A DNA stretch of 64,000 bases from a bacterium (GCA_016931965.1 JAFGDT010000107.1:58912-122911), one strand, 5' to 3'. Shown: positions 36,579 through 45,308, counted from the stretch's first letter. The notes: generated from the sequence alone by a model not told the origin. Translations and numbers: made by a program.

Positions 36579-38291
36579 ATGGAGAGAAAGATCAATTTAT
36601 TGGTTGTTGAGGACAGTCCCACGCAGGCCATGTTGTTAAAACATCTGCTGGAACAGAACGGTTATTCTGTTTCAATTACCAAGAATGGTAAAGAAGCGCT
36701 TGATTCCATTCGACAACAAAAGCCCGATTTAATTATCAGTGATATTATGATGCCCGAGATGGATGGCTATACCATGTGCCGTACCATTAAGAATAATGAT
36801 GATTATAAAGACATTCCTGTTATTTTGCTCACGATGTTATCGGATCCAGAAGATATTGTAAAAGGACTCGAAGCAAGAGCAGAAGCTTATGTAACAAAAC
36901 CTTATGATGATAAACATCTGTTATCCAAAGTCCAATCGATTCTCGAGACTCCTATCCAGGAGGAGAAGGATGGTGAGTTGAGAGTCAAGATTGAAGATAA
37001 GGAATATGTGATCACATCAAACCGACAGCAGATATTGAACCTTCTTCTCAGTACGTATGAACGGGCGATTCAACAAAATCGGGAATTGATTAAATTTCAG
37101 GAAGAATTAAAATGGTTTAATGAACAACTTGAGGAGAAGGTTGAAGAAAGAACGGCTGAACTGCGAATCGAAATTGCAGAAAGAAAACGTATCGAAAGAG
37201 TATTGCAGAAAACCAATGAAAGATTGAAAGAACTTGATGTATTAAAAAGCGATTTTCTTTCAACGGTGTCACACGAATTGAGAACGCCCCTTGCCATTAT
37301 GCGGGAGGGTGTTTCACTCTGCCTAGATGGTGTCGTCGGCGAAATTAATGAAAAACAAAAACAGCTTTTATTCCATACAAAGGAGAACATTGACCGGCTC
37401 TCAAGATTGATTATGGATCTTCTGGATATTTCAAAAATTGAGGCGAAAAAAATTGTACTTTGGAGAAGATCAACCGATATGTGTGAGATTGGGCGTAAGA
37501 TACACAATAATTTTGAACAACAGGCGATGAAGAAAAAGATACAATTGGAGATACAATCCCCTGAATCTCCTTTAATACTCTATGTGGATGTAGATAAAGT
37601 CACGCAAATTTTTAATAATTTGGTCAGCAATGCGATTCAATATACCGAACCGGGTGGTAAAATCGCTATTCGGATTGAGGATGAGGAAGACGATATCCGA
37701 TGTATGATATCGGATACGGGTATTGGCATTGCGAAAGAGCATATTCCCAAACTGTTTTCAAAATTTGAGCAAATTGACAGGGTGGAAGGTCCGGGGTATA
37801 AGGGCACTGGATTGGGACTGGCTATCGTTAAGGGACTGGTTGAAAAACATGGAGGAAAAATCTGGGTGGAGTCTGAAGTGGGAAAAGGGACCACATTTTA
37901 TTTTACACTGAAAAAAGTGCCCTTCCCGAAAGTCCTCATTGTCGATGACGATCAACCCGTAATTGATCTCATTAAAAAAATTCTCATGGATGAGGGATAT
38001 CATTTTCTTGAAGCCAATGATGGCACAAAGGCCATTGAATTGGTCTTTCAAGAGAATCCTTCTCTCATTATCCTTGATATGGTGATACCCTGTATGAATG
38101 GCTATGAAGTCATTGGACGGTTGAAACAAGATAAGCGAAGCCAGAGTATCCCTATTCTGATTTTAAGCGCTCATTCGGTCGATGCTAAACGGTTAGAGCA
38201 TATCGAAAATTTATCTGCCCTTCCTATTCAAAAAAAGCCCTTTGAAGTAGGTGAGTTGCGAAACAATGTCAAAGCATTGTTGGCTGATTAG
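36579..38291 (+). CDS. Hybrid sensor kinase REC-linker-HisKA-HATPase-REC
   Basis: A 570-residue soluble kinase. The N-terminal receiver (ISDIMMPEMDGY with Asp, YVTKPY with Lys) is followed by a segment ending ITSNRQQILNLLLSTYERAI, a coiled coil (about 175-225), HisKA with His in STVSHELRTPLA, HATPase (LVSNAIQYTE, SDTGIGIA, GTGLGLAIVKGL) and a C-terminal receiver (IILDMVIPCMNG). The first 190 residues closely parallel the start of the hybrid kinase at 1.4 kb, so these share an input module. No partner gene is adjacent. It follows dut with a 30-base gap but the function is unrelated. Confidence 0.92.
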   Translation: MERKINLLVVEDSPTQAMLLKHLLEQNGYSVSITKNGKEALDSIRQQKPDLIISDIMMPEMDGYTMCRTIKNNDDYKDIPVILLTMLSDPEDIVKGLEARAEAYVTKPYDDKHLLSKVQSILETPIQEEKDGELRVKIEDKEYVITSNRQQILNLLLSTYERAIQQNRELIKFQEELKWFNEQLEEKVEERTAELRIEIAERKRIERVLQKTNERLKELDVLKSDFLSTVSHELRTPLAIMREGVSLCLDGVVGEINEKQKQLLFHTKENIDRLSRLIMDLLDISKIEAKKIVLWRRSTDMCEIGRKIHNNFEQQAMKKKIQLEIQSPESPLILYVDVDKVTQIFNNLVSNAIQYTEPGGKIAIRIEDEEDDIRCMISDTGIGIAKEHIPKLFSKFEQIDRVEGPGYKGTGLGLAIVKGLVEKHGGKIWVESEVGKGTTFYFTLKKVPFPKVLIVDDDQPVIDLIKKILMDEGYHFLEANDGTKAIELVFQENPSLIILDMVIPCMNGYEVIGRLKQDKRSQSIPILILSAHSVDAKRLEHIENLSALPIQKKPFEVGELRNNVKALLAD

Positions 38292-38364
38292 TGTATATAA
38301 TTAAATTTATGGTTCTTCCTTTTAGGTCGCGTGTGGAATTTAAAACCATATAGTCTGGGCAATC

Positions 38365-39302
38365 ATGGATAAACTAGCACCGAAACAATCCGAGTTCTTA
38401 TTGTACACCAGCAGTGATGGAGAAAAACGCATCGATGTGTTGCTGCAGGAAAAAACCGTATGGCTGACTCAGGCGCATATGGCTCAGCTTTTAATAAAAA
38501 TAAAATAACGATTTCCGAGCATATCTGCAACATTTTCAACGAAGGTGAACTGGTTGAAAATTCAGTTGTCCGGAAATTCCGGACAACTGCCGCGTACGGC
38601 AAGTCATATGATACGGCGTTTTATAATTTGGATGTTATCATTTCCTTAGGCTATCGAGTTAAATCACGGCAAGGCACGATGCTTTTCGGGAAAGATTATT
38701 TCGATGAACTGCTCGTGCGCATCCAAGAAATCCGTGCCAGCGAAAGGCGGTTTTATCAAAAGATCACCGACATCTACGCCCAAACCATCATTGACTATGA
38801 TGCCCAGTCGGACATCACCCTGGCATTTTACAAAACCGTTTAAAATAAAGCATTGGGCCATCACCGGACAAACGGCAGCGGAAATAATATCTCAAAGAGC
38901 TGATGCCTCGAAAGATCATATGGGATTGATGACATGAAAGAATGCGCCCAAAGGCAAAATCATGAAGTCGGATGTGTCCATTGCCAAGAACTATTTGGAT
39001 GTGAAGGAGTTGCACGGACTGAACCGCATCATCACCATGTATCTCGATTTTGCTGAATTGCAGGCCGAACATCAAAATCCCATACGAATGAAAGACTGGG
39101 TTGAATGTTTGGACAGTTTCTAAAAATTCAACGAATATGACATTCTGAATGATGCCGGCAAAGTATCTGTAGAAGTGGCCAAAGCTTTGGCTGAAAAAGA
39201 ATATAAAAATTCAGGATTTTGCAAGATCGTAAATATGAGTCAGATTTTGATAAAATGGCTCGAAAAATGATTAAAGGCGACAAACAAAGCGAAATAAAAT
39301 AA
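38365..39302 (+). pseudogene. RhuM-family (virulence-type) pseudogene
   Basis: The three-frame composite reads as a RhuM/Fic-associated protein: SEFLLYTSSDGEKRIDVLLQ, ITISEHICNIFNEGELVENS, VVRKFRTTAAYGKSYDTAFY, YNLDVIISLGYRVKSRQGTM and, at the end, GLNRIITMYLDFAELQA. Damage: a frameshift in the T-run near 38490, an in-frame TAA at 38841 followed by a frameshift before 38854, TGA at 38935 (a Trp expected), TAA at 39121 and a frameshift near 39208. The original would have been about 310 residues. RhuM genes are mobile accessory genes, so this is probably a decayed transfer remnant. No transposase or attachment site is visible around it. Confidence 0.88.
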
Positions 39303-39494
39303 TATCGATCCAAGAAGCTTATTCATGAAACTCCATTTCGGTCTGAATCAAGTTTACAAAGGTGGGTCTTTGACCCATTCTGCAAACTGCAACAGGAATT
39401 GCCTGTGCAGAGAAACAGAATCTTGGTTTTTTAGTTGGATCAACAAACAAAAAGGTCTCTTTGAGTCAAATGAATCATCATTAATTATCTTTGA

Positions 39495-40280
39495 CTATGT
39501 AATTCCTTTGAGTTTCTGATATAAGGGTCTTAAAGCACTTTCATAAAATTCTGTGATTTCCACTTGTTTTTCCTTTAATGGATATAAGGGAATTAAATCC
39601 ATCACCTCTTCTGCTGACAGATCCGAATGATACATCAGTTCTACTGAACCCGCAAGCATGGCGGCCATGCCTTTATTCAGCTCGCTGTCCGACAGTCCAA
39701 ATTCTTTCCCCAGTGCCTGCAATTTCACCCACTGCGGCCAGAAGTAAGTCGATCCCATGGCCGTGACAATGGCATATGCTTCGAGTTTCGATTCATTGAC
39801 CTCAGGTGCTTCTCCCCAGCAGTCCAGAATCAGTTTCAATTGTCTTTTTTCATCGGTACCGATGTCACCGGAATAGGCAACAGGATTATATCCCCTGTGA
39901 ATGATGGATGGGGCATTGGGGATCATACGTACCAGCTTGTCTATGCCACCCAACATTACCGATAACTTTTCCATTGAGATAACAGGAGCAAGCGACACGA
40001 CGATTGTATCCGTTCTGATTTTGCCGCTGATTTCAGCAGCCACGTCCTTCATCACGGGCGGATGTACAGATAAAAACAAGACATTCACATTCAAGACATC
40101 TGCATTGTTGCTGGTGCATTTGATAACGGCAGGATCAATTGCCTGTACCTTTTTTTTCATTTCTTCATTTGGATCAGAGACCCATACATGATCAGGCAAT
40201 GCGTTTTTCTGTTTGAGTCCCTGCAGAAGAATCCGGGTAATACGACCGCCACCGAGGAAACCCATTGATTTCATGTTCAT
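39495..40280 (-). CDS. Pyrroline-5-carboxylate reductase-like protein
   Basis: 261 residues with the ProC fold: N-terminal Rossmann block SMGFLGGGRITRILLQGLKQ, DVLFLSVHPPVMKDVAAEIS-like beta strands, VVSLAPVISMEKL and MIPNAPSIIHRGYNPVAY (the family's MPN block, with IPN). The C-terminal dimer domain is AYAIVTAMGSTYFWPQWVKL followed by the ELNKGMAAMLAGSVELM helix, where ProC has the conserved GSGPAY-like and TxxGAA-like elements; GPAY is not conserved. It closes an ArsR-controlled operon, so proline synthesis is not assured; a different imine or thiol-linked reductase is possible. Confidence 0.8.
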   Translation of the reverse strand: MNMKSMGFLGGGRITRILLQGLKQKNALPDHVWVSDPNEEMKKKVQAIDPAVIKCTSNNADVLNVNVLFLSVHPPVMKDVAAEISGKIRTDTIVVSLAPVISMEKLSVMLGGIDKLVRMIPNAPSIIHRGYNPVAYSGDIGTDEKRQLKLILDCWGEAPEVNESKLEAYAIVTAMGSTYFWPQWVKLQALGKEFGLSDSELNKGMAAMLAGSVELMYHSDLSAEEVMDLIPLYPLKEKQVEITEFYESALRPLYQKLKGIT

Positions 40281-40335
40281 GATGTTTATCTCCTTTTTTA
40301 TAAAAACATTACTTTAAAAACAGTATAGATTATCA

Positions 40336-40569
40336 TCACATTAATACTATTTTGATTTCATCTACACTTGGAATTTTCCCTGCAATTTTTACCTCACCAT
40401 CCACAGCCAGAGCGGGTGTCATTATCACACCAAAATTCATGATCTCTTTGATGTCTGTGACCTTGATCACTTCAAAGTCGATGCTGAGTTCCTGAGCAGC
40501 CTGTTCAGTCAGTTCTGTCAGCTTCTTACATTTCGGGCAGCCTGTGCCCAGAATTTGTAATTTTTTCAT
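40336..40569 (-). CDS. Thioredoxin-like small redox protein (CPKC)
   Basis: A 77-residue thioredoxin fold with the active-site motif GTGCPKCKKLTELTEQAA near the N-terminus and the cis-Pro block MTPALAVDGEVKIAGKIPS. This is the small archaeal/bacterial thioredoxin (redox-active disulfide protein 2) type often encoded beside UPF0718-type permeases and ArsR. AGGAAA lies upstream of the start. It follows the permease by 13 bases. Confidence 0.92.
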   Translation of the reverse strand: MKKLQILGTGCPKCKKLTELTEQAAQELSIDFEVIKVTDIKEIMNFGVIMTPALAVDGEVKIAGKIPSVDEIKIVLM

Positions 40570-40582
40570 GATTATATTTCCT

Positions 40583-41884
40583 TTAAAAAAGACTTCCGAA
40601 AATCAAACCCGTGATTGTGGCCATCACGACCACCAGTGAAACAAATACAACTGTTTTCTGTGTTCCGATGACACTGCGGATAACAAGCATATTGGGCAGT
40701 GAAAGTGCCGGACCCGCAAGCAGTAGAGCCAGCGCCGGGCCTTTGCCCATGCCGTTGGCGATCAGTCCCTGCAAAATGGGTACCTCCGTTAATGTGGCAA
40801 AATACATAAATGCCCCGACGATGGAAGCAAAAAAATTGGAGAAAATCGAATTGCCGCCAACGAGATTCGATATCCAGTGCGACGGGATGATCCCCTGTCC
40901 TCCATCAGGCGAACCCAGAAGGAAACCTGCAATCAGGACGCCGACAGCCAATAACGGCAGGATCTGTTTGGCGAATCCCCAGGTGGAAGACATCCATTCC
41001 TGAGGCTCTTCTGATTTCCTGCTGATCAGTACAGATGTTCCCAGAACAGCTATGGAAAAGGGAATTAAAGGATTACTCTTAAAGATCAAGGCTGAAAGAA
41101 TAACCAATATTCCTGCAAGTATCACGCCCTGCCATTGAATCTTCAGTATAGTGATCAGCGAAATCCCGAACAGGATTCCGAAGAAAGACGTGATTATCCA
41201 CTTGGTCGACCAAATGGCATACCAGAGACCAACACTGTCTGTGGGTTTACCCCAATTAGCAAAAACAAGAATAGCAACAAGAATAAAAAAATGGGAGGCT
41301 GTCTGCCAAAGCGGCCGGATCTCCTCTGTTTCCGGCATCATCAGCTGAGCATCCGCCTTAATTTTTTCTTCTTTTCGGTAAATAAAACCCATAATCAAAC
41401 CGATGATGACACTAAAAACAACCGCTCCAACAATGCGAGCAATTCCCAGCTCCGGACCGAGGATCCGGGCAGTCAGAATAATGGCCAGAATGTTGATTGC
41501 CGGACCGGAATAGAGAAAAGCGATGGCCGGGCCCAGGCCAGCGCCCCTTTTGTGAATGCTTGAAAAGAGAGGAAGAATCGTACACGAACAAACCGCCAGA
41601 ATGATACCGGATACTGATGCCACCAGATAGGCCAGCCATTTTTTTGCCTTTGCCCCAAAATATTTGATCACGGAAGCCTGACTGACAAAAACACTGATCA
41701 CGCCGGCGATAAAAAATGCGGGAACCAGACAGAGCAGCACATGCTCCCGGGCATACCATTTTACCAGTGCGAATGATTCATTTATAGACTGTTCAAACCG
41801 CGGTTGGCCGATAGGCAGGAAATATGCAATCATAAACAACGAGACAATGAGTAAAACTTTTTTATATTCATCTTTCCAGTTCAT
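40583..41884 (-). CDS. Permease of the UPF0718/ArsP-like family
   Basis: A 433-residue inner-membrane protein with about ten hydrophobic spans. The family signature is visible: SGIILAVCSCTILPLFSSIH with the Cys-Ser-Cys-Thr core, KRGAGLGPAIAFLYSGPAIN, and a second half repeating this with LTEVPILQGLIANGMGKGPA and LAGPALSLPNMLVIRSVIG. Members export organoarsenicals or other thiol-reactive compounds. Control by the adjacent ArsR-like gene and pairing with a thioredoxin-like protein support an efflux role. Exact substrate unknown. Confidence 0.9.
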   Translation of the reverse strand: MNWKDEYKKVLLIVSLFMIAYFLPIGQPRFEQSINESFALVKWYAREHVLLCLVPAFFIAGVISVFVSQASVIKYFGAKAKKWLAYLVASVSGIILAVCSCTILPLFSSIHKRGAGLGPAIAFLYSGPAINILAIILTARILGPELGIARIVGAVVFSVIIGLIMGFIYRKEEKIKADAQLMMPETEEIRPLWQTASHFFILVAILVFANWGKPTDSVGLWYAIWSTKWIITSFFGILFGISLITILKIQWQGVILAGILVILSALIFKSNPLIPFSIAVLGTSVLISRKSEEPQEWMSSTWGFAKQILPLLAVGVLIAGFLLGSPDGGQGIIPSHWISNLVGGNSIFSNFFASIVGAFMYFATLTEVPILQGLIANGMGKGPALALLLAGPALSLPNMLVIRSVIGTQKTVVFVSLVVVMATITGLIFGSLF

Positions 41885-41901
41885 ATTTCTCTCTATTTCT
41901 A

Positions 41902-41925
41902 TATTTCGTAAAATAACGAATGATT
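41902..41925 (-). promoter_or_regulatory. Second ArsR-like operator between arsR and the permease
   Basis: ATATTTCGT and ACGAAT half-sites flank an AT core; 20 of 24 positions equal the palindrome in front of arsR. It lies in the 55-base gap after the arsR stop, so the permease may have an internal controlled start. Confidence 0.6.
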
Positions 41926-41939
41926 AAATGAAAAAATTT

Positions 41940-42284
41940 TTATTTACCGCATATCTTTTCCCTGTTGACAATTTTAACCTTTTCCCTGTCTTGCATGATA
42001 ATCCGATTATCTGGAATCCATTTTTCCAGCAGGGGCAGTAACTCTTTGACAGACCGAAATTGACTTGTTTTGTTCAGATAATAGTTCACCCACCTGTTTT
42101 CCTTTTGGTCAAAGATGAATCCAGCATTTTTAAGTATTGAGAGATGTTTGGATATAGTGGATGTGGCAAGTCCGAGAACAGCTGTTATTTCGCACACGCA
42201 CAGCGGACGAACTTCAAGCATTTTGATGATCCTTATCCGATTCGAATCGGATAAGGCTTTAAATGCGCGTACAGTCTCTTGCAT
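41940..42284 (-). CDS. arsR: ArsR/SmtB-family metalloid-responsive repressor
   Basis: A 114-residue winged-helix repressor. Residues 8-90 form the DNA-binding fold (ALSDSNRIRIIKMLEVRPLC, then LGLATSTISKHLSILKNAGF). The metal site is the alpha3 pair in RPLCVCEITAVL, the ELCVCDL-type As(III) site of classical ArsR. Start has GAAGG 5 bases upstream. A 24-bp palindrome over the -10 box lies directly before it, consistent with self-repression. The effector is probably As(III) or a related thiophilic ion. Confidence 0.93.
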   Translation of the reverse strand: MQETVRAFKALSDSNRIRIIKMLEVRPLCVCEITAVLGLATSTISKHLSILKNAGFIFDQKENRWVNYYLNKTSQFRSVKELLPLLEKWIPDNRIIMQDREKVKIVNREKICGK

Positions 42285-42297
42285 ATAACCTTCAATA

Positions 42298-42321
42298 ATA
42301 TTTCGTTAATTAACGAAATAT
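42298..42321 (-). promoter_or_regulatory. Perfect 24-bp ArsR operator palindrome
   Basis: Half-site ATATTTCGTTAA is followed at once by its reverse complement TTAACGAAATAT (42298-42309 / 42310-42321). It overlaps the -10 box of the arsR promoter, so bound repressor would block RNA polymerase. Confidence 0.85.
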
Positions 42322-42345
42322 AAATCATTTCATTTATTTTTTCAA
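42317..42345 (-). promoter_or_regulatory. Sigma70-like promoter of the arsR operon
   Basis: On the minus strand, TTGAAA (42345-42340), exactly 17 bases, then TATATT (42322-42317), 33 bases before the arsR start. The operator palindrome begins inside the -10 box. Confidence 0.75.
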
Positions 42346-42422
42346 GCTTTTTCTTATAATCAAAAACTGTTGTTATGCCCCGAAAATTGTTTGATGATTT
42401 TTAATAAAATAACGCAAAAGGA

Positions 42423-42890
42423 TTATATCACATCTTCCGGTTTCATGGACCATTGGAATGACCATGTACTGGATTGATCTCTGTGAAGACAAACCATTTC
42501 ACCTGCTGTAAATCCTATCCGGTCTCTGTATTTGTCCAGATTGAGTAACAGCGAAACCAGTTCACTAAGATGGGGGAGATGTCCCACCAGGATGATATCT
42601 TCTGTCATTTCGGATAAATGGCCTTTCCAGATATGCGGGTCATCCAGCGGTTTTAAACCGGAGACCTCTTCCAAACGGGGATGAGGGCGCAAATAATTTG
42701 ATAAGATATCTGCGGTCTGTTTGGCTCTCAGTTTCGGACTGTGAATGATCTTTTGAACTTGAATGTCATGGTTTTCGGATACAAATGAATATAGTTTTTG
42801 AATGTCCCTGATTCCTTTTTCAGAAAGAGATCTCGTAGGATCTTCCTCTTCGGGTTTTGGCTTGCCGTGTCTGACCAGATAAAGATTCAT
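42423..42890 (-). CDS. SixA-like histidine phosphatase
   Basis: A 155-residue phosphoglycerate-mutase-superfamily protein. The catalytic RHG is at NLYLVRHGKPK, the second Arg block is KIIHSPKLRAKQTADIL, and the last His is in IILVGHLPHLSELVSLLL. SixA dephosphorylates HPt domains of hybrid kinases; such HPt domains occur in this window (hybrid kinase at 1.4 kb). A link is possible but unproven. It lies after the arsR promoter region on the same strand and 31 bases from the flavoprotein gene. Confidence 0.88.
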   Translation of the reverse strand: MNLYLVRHGKPKPEEEDPTRSLSEKGIRDIQKLYSFVSENHDIQVQKIIHSPKLRAKQTADILSNYLRPHPRLEEVSGLKPLDDPHIWKGHLSEMTEDIILVGHLPHLSELVSLLLNLDKYRDRIGFTAGEMVCLHRDQSSTWSFQWSMKPEDVI

Positions 42891-42921
42891 GAAGTGATGT
42901 CCCTCACGTTGATAGGATTTA

Positions 42922-44103
42922 TCAATTGCCTAATTGATGTTCTCGGTGCCGGGAGGCGATTGTATCTGCCAGCTTCTCCAGAGCTTTGAAATCGGTTTCT
43001 CTGGGGTATCCCTTGCAGAGAACGGGATCGAGAATCTCCACCTTCAAATTCGGGATCAAACCCGTGATCTGTTCGATAGCTTTGCTGCTCCAGCCGTATG
43101 AACCGATGATCGAAGCAAACCTGAGTTTTGGACGGAGGGCATTCGCAAGATGGGCAGCGTAATGAACAGCAGGATGCGGACCGATATGAACAGTCGGCGT
43201 ACCAATCACGATGGTAGCGGCATCCACCAATGTGATGGCCAGTTTCCCGATATCGGTCACAGACAGATCGAACTGATAGACAGTTATTCCTTTTTCTGAT
43301 AAGGCACCGACAAGGTATTCGACCATCTTTTTTGTGCTACCGTGCATGGAAATGTAGGGGAACACCACAACATTCTTAGGCGTTTCGGATGTCCAGTCTT
43401 TGTAAGCATCGATGATCAATTGTGGTTTATCATAAATGGGGCCATGACTGGGAGCAATGAAGTCGATTGCATATTGTCCGATTTTTTCAATATTTTTCCG
43501 AACGGTTACCCGGAAAGGCATCATGATTTCTGCGTAGTACCGTTTAGCGGCTTCATAAACGCGCGATTCATCCGTAACAAAAAGATCGGACGTAGCCAGA
43601 TGTGACCCAAAGAAATCGCAACTGAATAATATTTTGTCCTCGTGTAGATAGGTGGACATCGTCTCCGGCCAGTGAACCCAGGGAGTATAGATAAATTCCA
43701 GTGACTTTTTTCCCAACGACAGTTTTTCACCGTCTTCGACCGTTTGGATCCGATTTTCAGGGATCAGCAGGAGATCGATCAGCATGGCCTTGCATTTGGG
43801 TGTAGCCATCACTTTTGCATTTTGATATTTTTGAAGAATAAGGGGAATCGTACCCGAATGGTCCTGCTCGGCATGATTGGCGATTATGTAATCGATTTCT
43901 TGTGTGTGCTCCAATTGATCAAGCAACAGATCGCTTTTCGTAGGATCAGCCGTATCAATCAAGACAGATTTTTCACTGCCCTGGATCAAATAAGCATTGT
44001 AACTGGTTCCATCGGGCAGGGGGATCAGCGAATCAAACAACCGTCTGTCCCAGTCGACAGCTCCCATCCAGAATATGTTGTCCCTAATTTTTCTTGCTTT
44101 CAT
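42922..44103 (-). CDS. FprA-type diiron flavoprotein (oxygen/NO reductase)
   Basis: A 393-residue A-type flavoprotein. The N-terminal metallo-beta-lactamase domain has the diiron ligands in IIANHAEQDHSG, TPWVHWPETM, LFSCDFFGSH and IAPSHGPIYDK. The C-terminal flavodoxin domain starts VVVFPYISMHGSTKKMVEYL and has a TPTVHIGPHPAV loop. Members reduce O2 to water or NO to N2O in anaerobes, fed by rubredoxin; no rubredoxin gene is adjacent. ATG 44103 has GGAGAG 7 bases upstream; an earlier in-frame ATG at 44136 adds a short extension. It supports an anaerobic or microaerophilic lifestyle. Confidence 0.93.
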   Translation of the reverse strand: MKARKIRDNIFWMGAVDWDRRLFDSLIPLPDGTSYNAYLIQGSEKSVLIDTADPTKSDLLLDQLEHTQEIDYIIANHAEQDHSGTIPLILQKYQNAKVMATPKCKAMLIDLLLIPENRIQTVEDGEKLSLGKKSLEFIYTPWVHWPETMSTYLHEDKILFSCDFFGSHLATSDLFVTDESRVYEAAKRYYAEIMMPFRVTVRKNIEKIGQYAIDFIAPSHGPIYDKPQLIIDAYKDWTSETPKNVVVFPYISMHGSTKKMVEYLVGALSEKGITVYQFDLSVTDIGKLAITLVDAATIVIGTPTVHIGPHPAVHYAAHLANALRPKLRFASIIGSYGWSSKAIEQITGLIPNLKVEILDPVLCKGYPRETDFKALEKLADTIASRHREHQLGN

Positions 44104-44420
44104 TTTACGCTCTCCAAATAATGTGTGATCTATCATTGATTTAATCTTCGTTTTTACGTTCGCGGAGAACGATATGTTCCATCAGGTGGGGATTCCCATT
44201 TCCTCCGGCAGGTTGCATTTATTGGTATAAAACTTTTTGAAAAATTCAATTGAACATGTCGTCCTGAACTTGTTTCAGGACCTCTTAAATGAGATCCCAA
44301 AACGATATTGAAACATATTCAGCACAAGGTTCGGGATGACAAAAAAGGCAAAAGAGTTTTATTGATAAAATGTCCGAAAGTCCCATGAAAAAATCGGGAC
44401 ATTTCGAACCTACGAGCTGA
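44104..44420. other. Non-coding spacer between fprA and the nuclease gene (317 bp)
   Basis: Contains the 85-bp inverted-repeat element at 44257-44341. The rest is AT-rich and shows no gene. Confidence 0.55.
44257..44341. repeat. MITE-like 85-bp element with 13-bp terminal inverted repeats
   Basis: Left end TGTCGTCCTGAAC (44257-44269) and right end GTTCGGGATGACA (44329-44341) are inverted repeats with 11 of 13 matches. An internal palindrome GTCCTGAA-CTTGT-TTCAGGAC sits at the left end. No coding capacity. The GTC(A/G)TCC(C/T)GAAC ends resemble small dispersed intergenic repeats known from several bacterial genomes. Only one copy is in the window. Confidence 0.65.
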
Positions 44421-45308
44421 TCATTCACCAGGCACCAGATTCATTTTACCAACGGCTTCCGACAGATCGTCCGGCCAGATGAAAATGCGATTGTAAGACG
44501 GTACTTTATGGTAGTTTTGTGGATAAAAAATTTTCCTCGTTGTCATATCGACACAGTAGCGGGTGACCCATCCATACCGTTCATTCGAAGAGACTTTTTT
44601 ACCATCCACAAGTTTCTTTGTCACTTCGTATAATTTTACACACATCCGAAATTCATATCCGGTCAGCATCAGGGGCTCCTGCCATGCCCCTCTTTTATTA
44701 TCCTGAGCATCCTTTGCTATCTCCTGGAGTAATACGAGATCCGGGTAACTGGGGATACTGGGATAGATCGGGAATGGTGCGGCCCACCCTGAATCAACCA
44801 TCAACAGATTAAACGTGGCTCTTTGTTTTCTGGACATGATGGCCAATTCGTTTGCGTTGTAGGATGGGGCCACGTAAGCCAGCAATCGACCGTACTGATC
44901 GAAATGCTGGTCGGCTGCCCTGAGGAATATATCTCGTTTTTTCCCATTTGGCTTGACCAATTTTTCATCCACCAATTTTTTAAAGTGATCCGATGCCTGG
45001 AGGCCCTGCTCTTCCTGAAGCGATCCGGCTGTGCCAGATGAGAGTTTCGGATGAATATATTGGGCCAATCCGCTGTTGACCGGCGACTTTCCCGCTTGAA
45101 TCCACTCGGCCAATTGGGCCAATTTTTCATCCTGTTTGGACGGTTTCTGATTGCCAGGGTAGTGAACTTCAGGTGTATCGATACTCAACATCCGAATGGG
45201 AATGGAAACGTAAGGTGTGTCGCCATCCGTTGCCCTCAGGTATTTTTTTGTTCCAAGTGAATCGAGTTCAATGCCTTTGGGATCCCAAAATATGGCTATT
45301 TTTGACAT
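44421..45308 (-). CDS. Thermonuclease-like (SNase fold) protein without signal peptide
   Basis: A 295-residue protein. Staphylococcal-nuclease-like blocks are LRATDGDTPYVSIPIRMLSI, DTPEVHYPG, QYGRLLAYV and NLLMVDSGWAAPFPIYPS. They keep the Asp/Glu pair (IDTPE) and the RLLAYV strand but with a long insertion between them (about 55-130). The N-terminus (MSKIAIFWDPKGIELDSL) has no signal peptide, unlike secreted thermonucleases. DNA/RNA cleavage is inferred. It lies between the repeat element and the SPFH gene on the same strand as both neighbours. Confidence 0.78.
   Translation of the reverse strand: MSKIAIFWDPKGIELDSLGTKKYLRATDGDTPYVSIPIRMLSIDTPEVHYPGNQKPSKQDEKLAQLAEWIQAGKSPVNSGLAQYIHPKLSSGTAGSLQEEQGLQASDHFKKLVDEKLVKPNGKKRDIFLRAADQHFDQYGRLLAYVAPSYNANELAIMSRKQRATFNLLMVDSGWAAPFPIYPSIPSYPDLVLLQEIAKDAQDNKRGAWQEPLMLTGYEFRMCVKLYEVTKKLVDGKKVSSNERYGWVTRYCVDMTTRKIFYPQNYHKVPSYNRIFIWPDDLSEAVGKMNLVPGE

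Noticed and set aside
38566..38588. Perfect palindrome GTTGTCCGGAA-A-TTCCGGACAAC
   Set aside because: It lies inside the former coding part of the RhuM pseudogene and encodes the family block VVRKFRTT, so it is probably incidental rather than an operator or an insertion end.
39325..39519. 64-codon frame after the RhuM pseudogene
   Set aside because: No ribosome site or homology, Cys- and Trp-rich random-looking translation, and it runs into the end of the ProC-like gene on the other strand.
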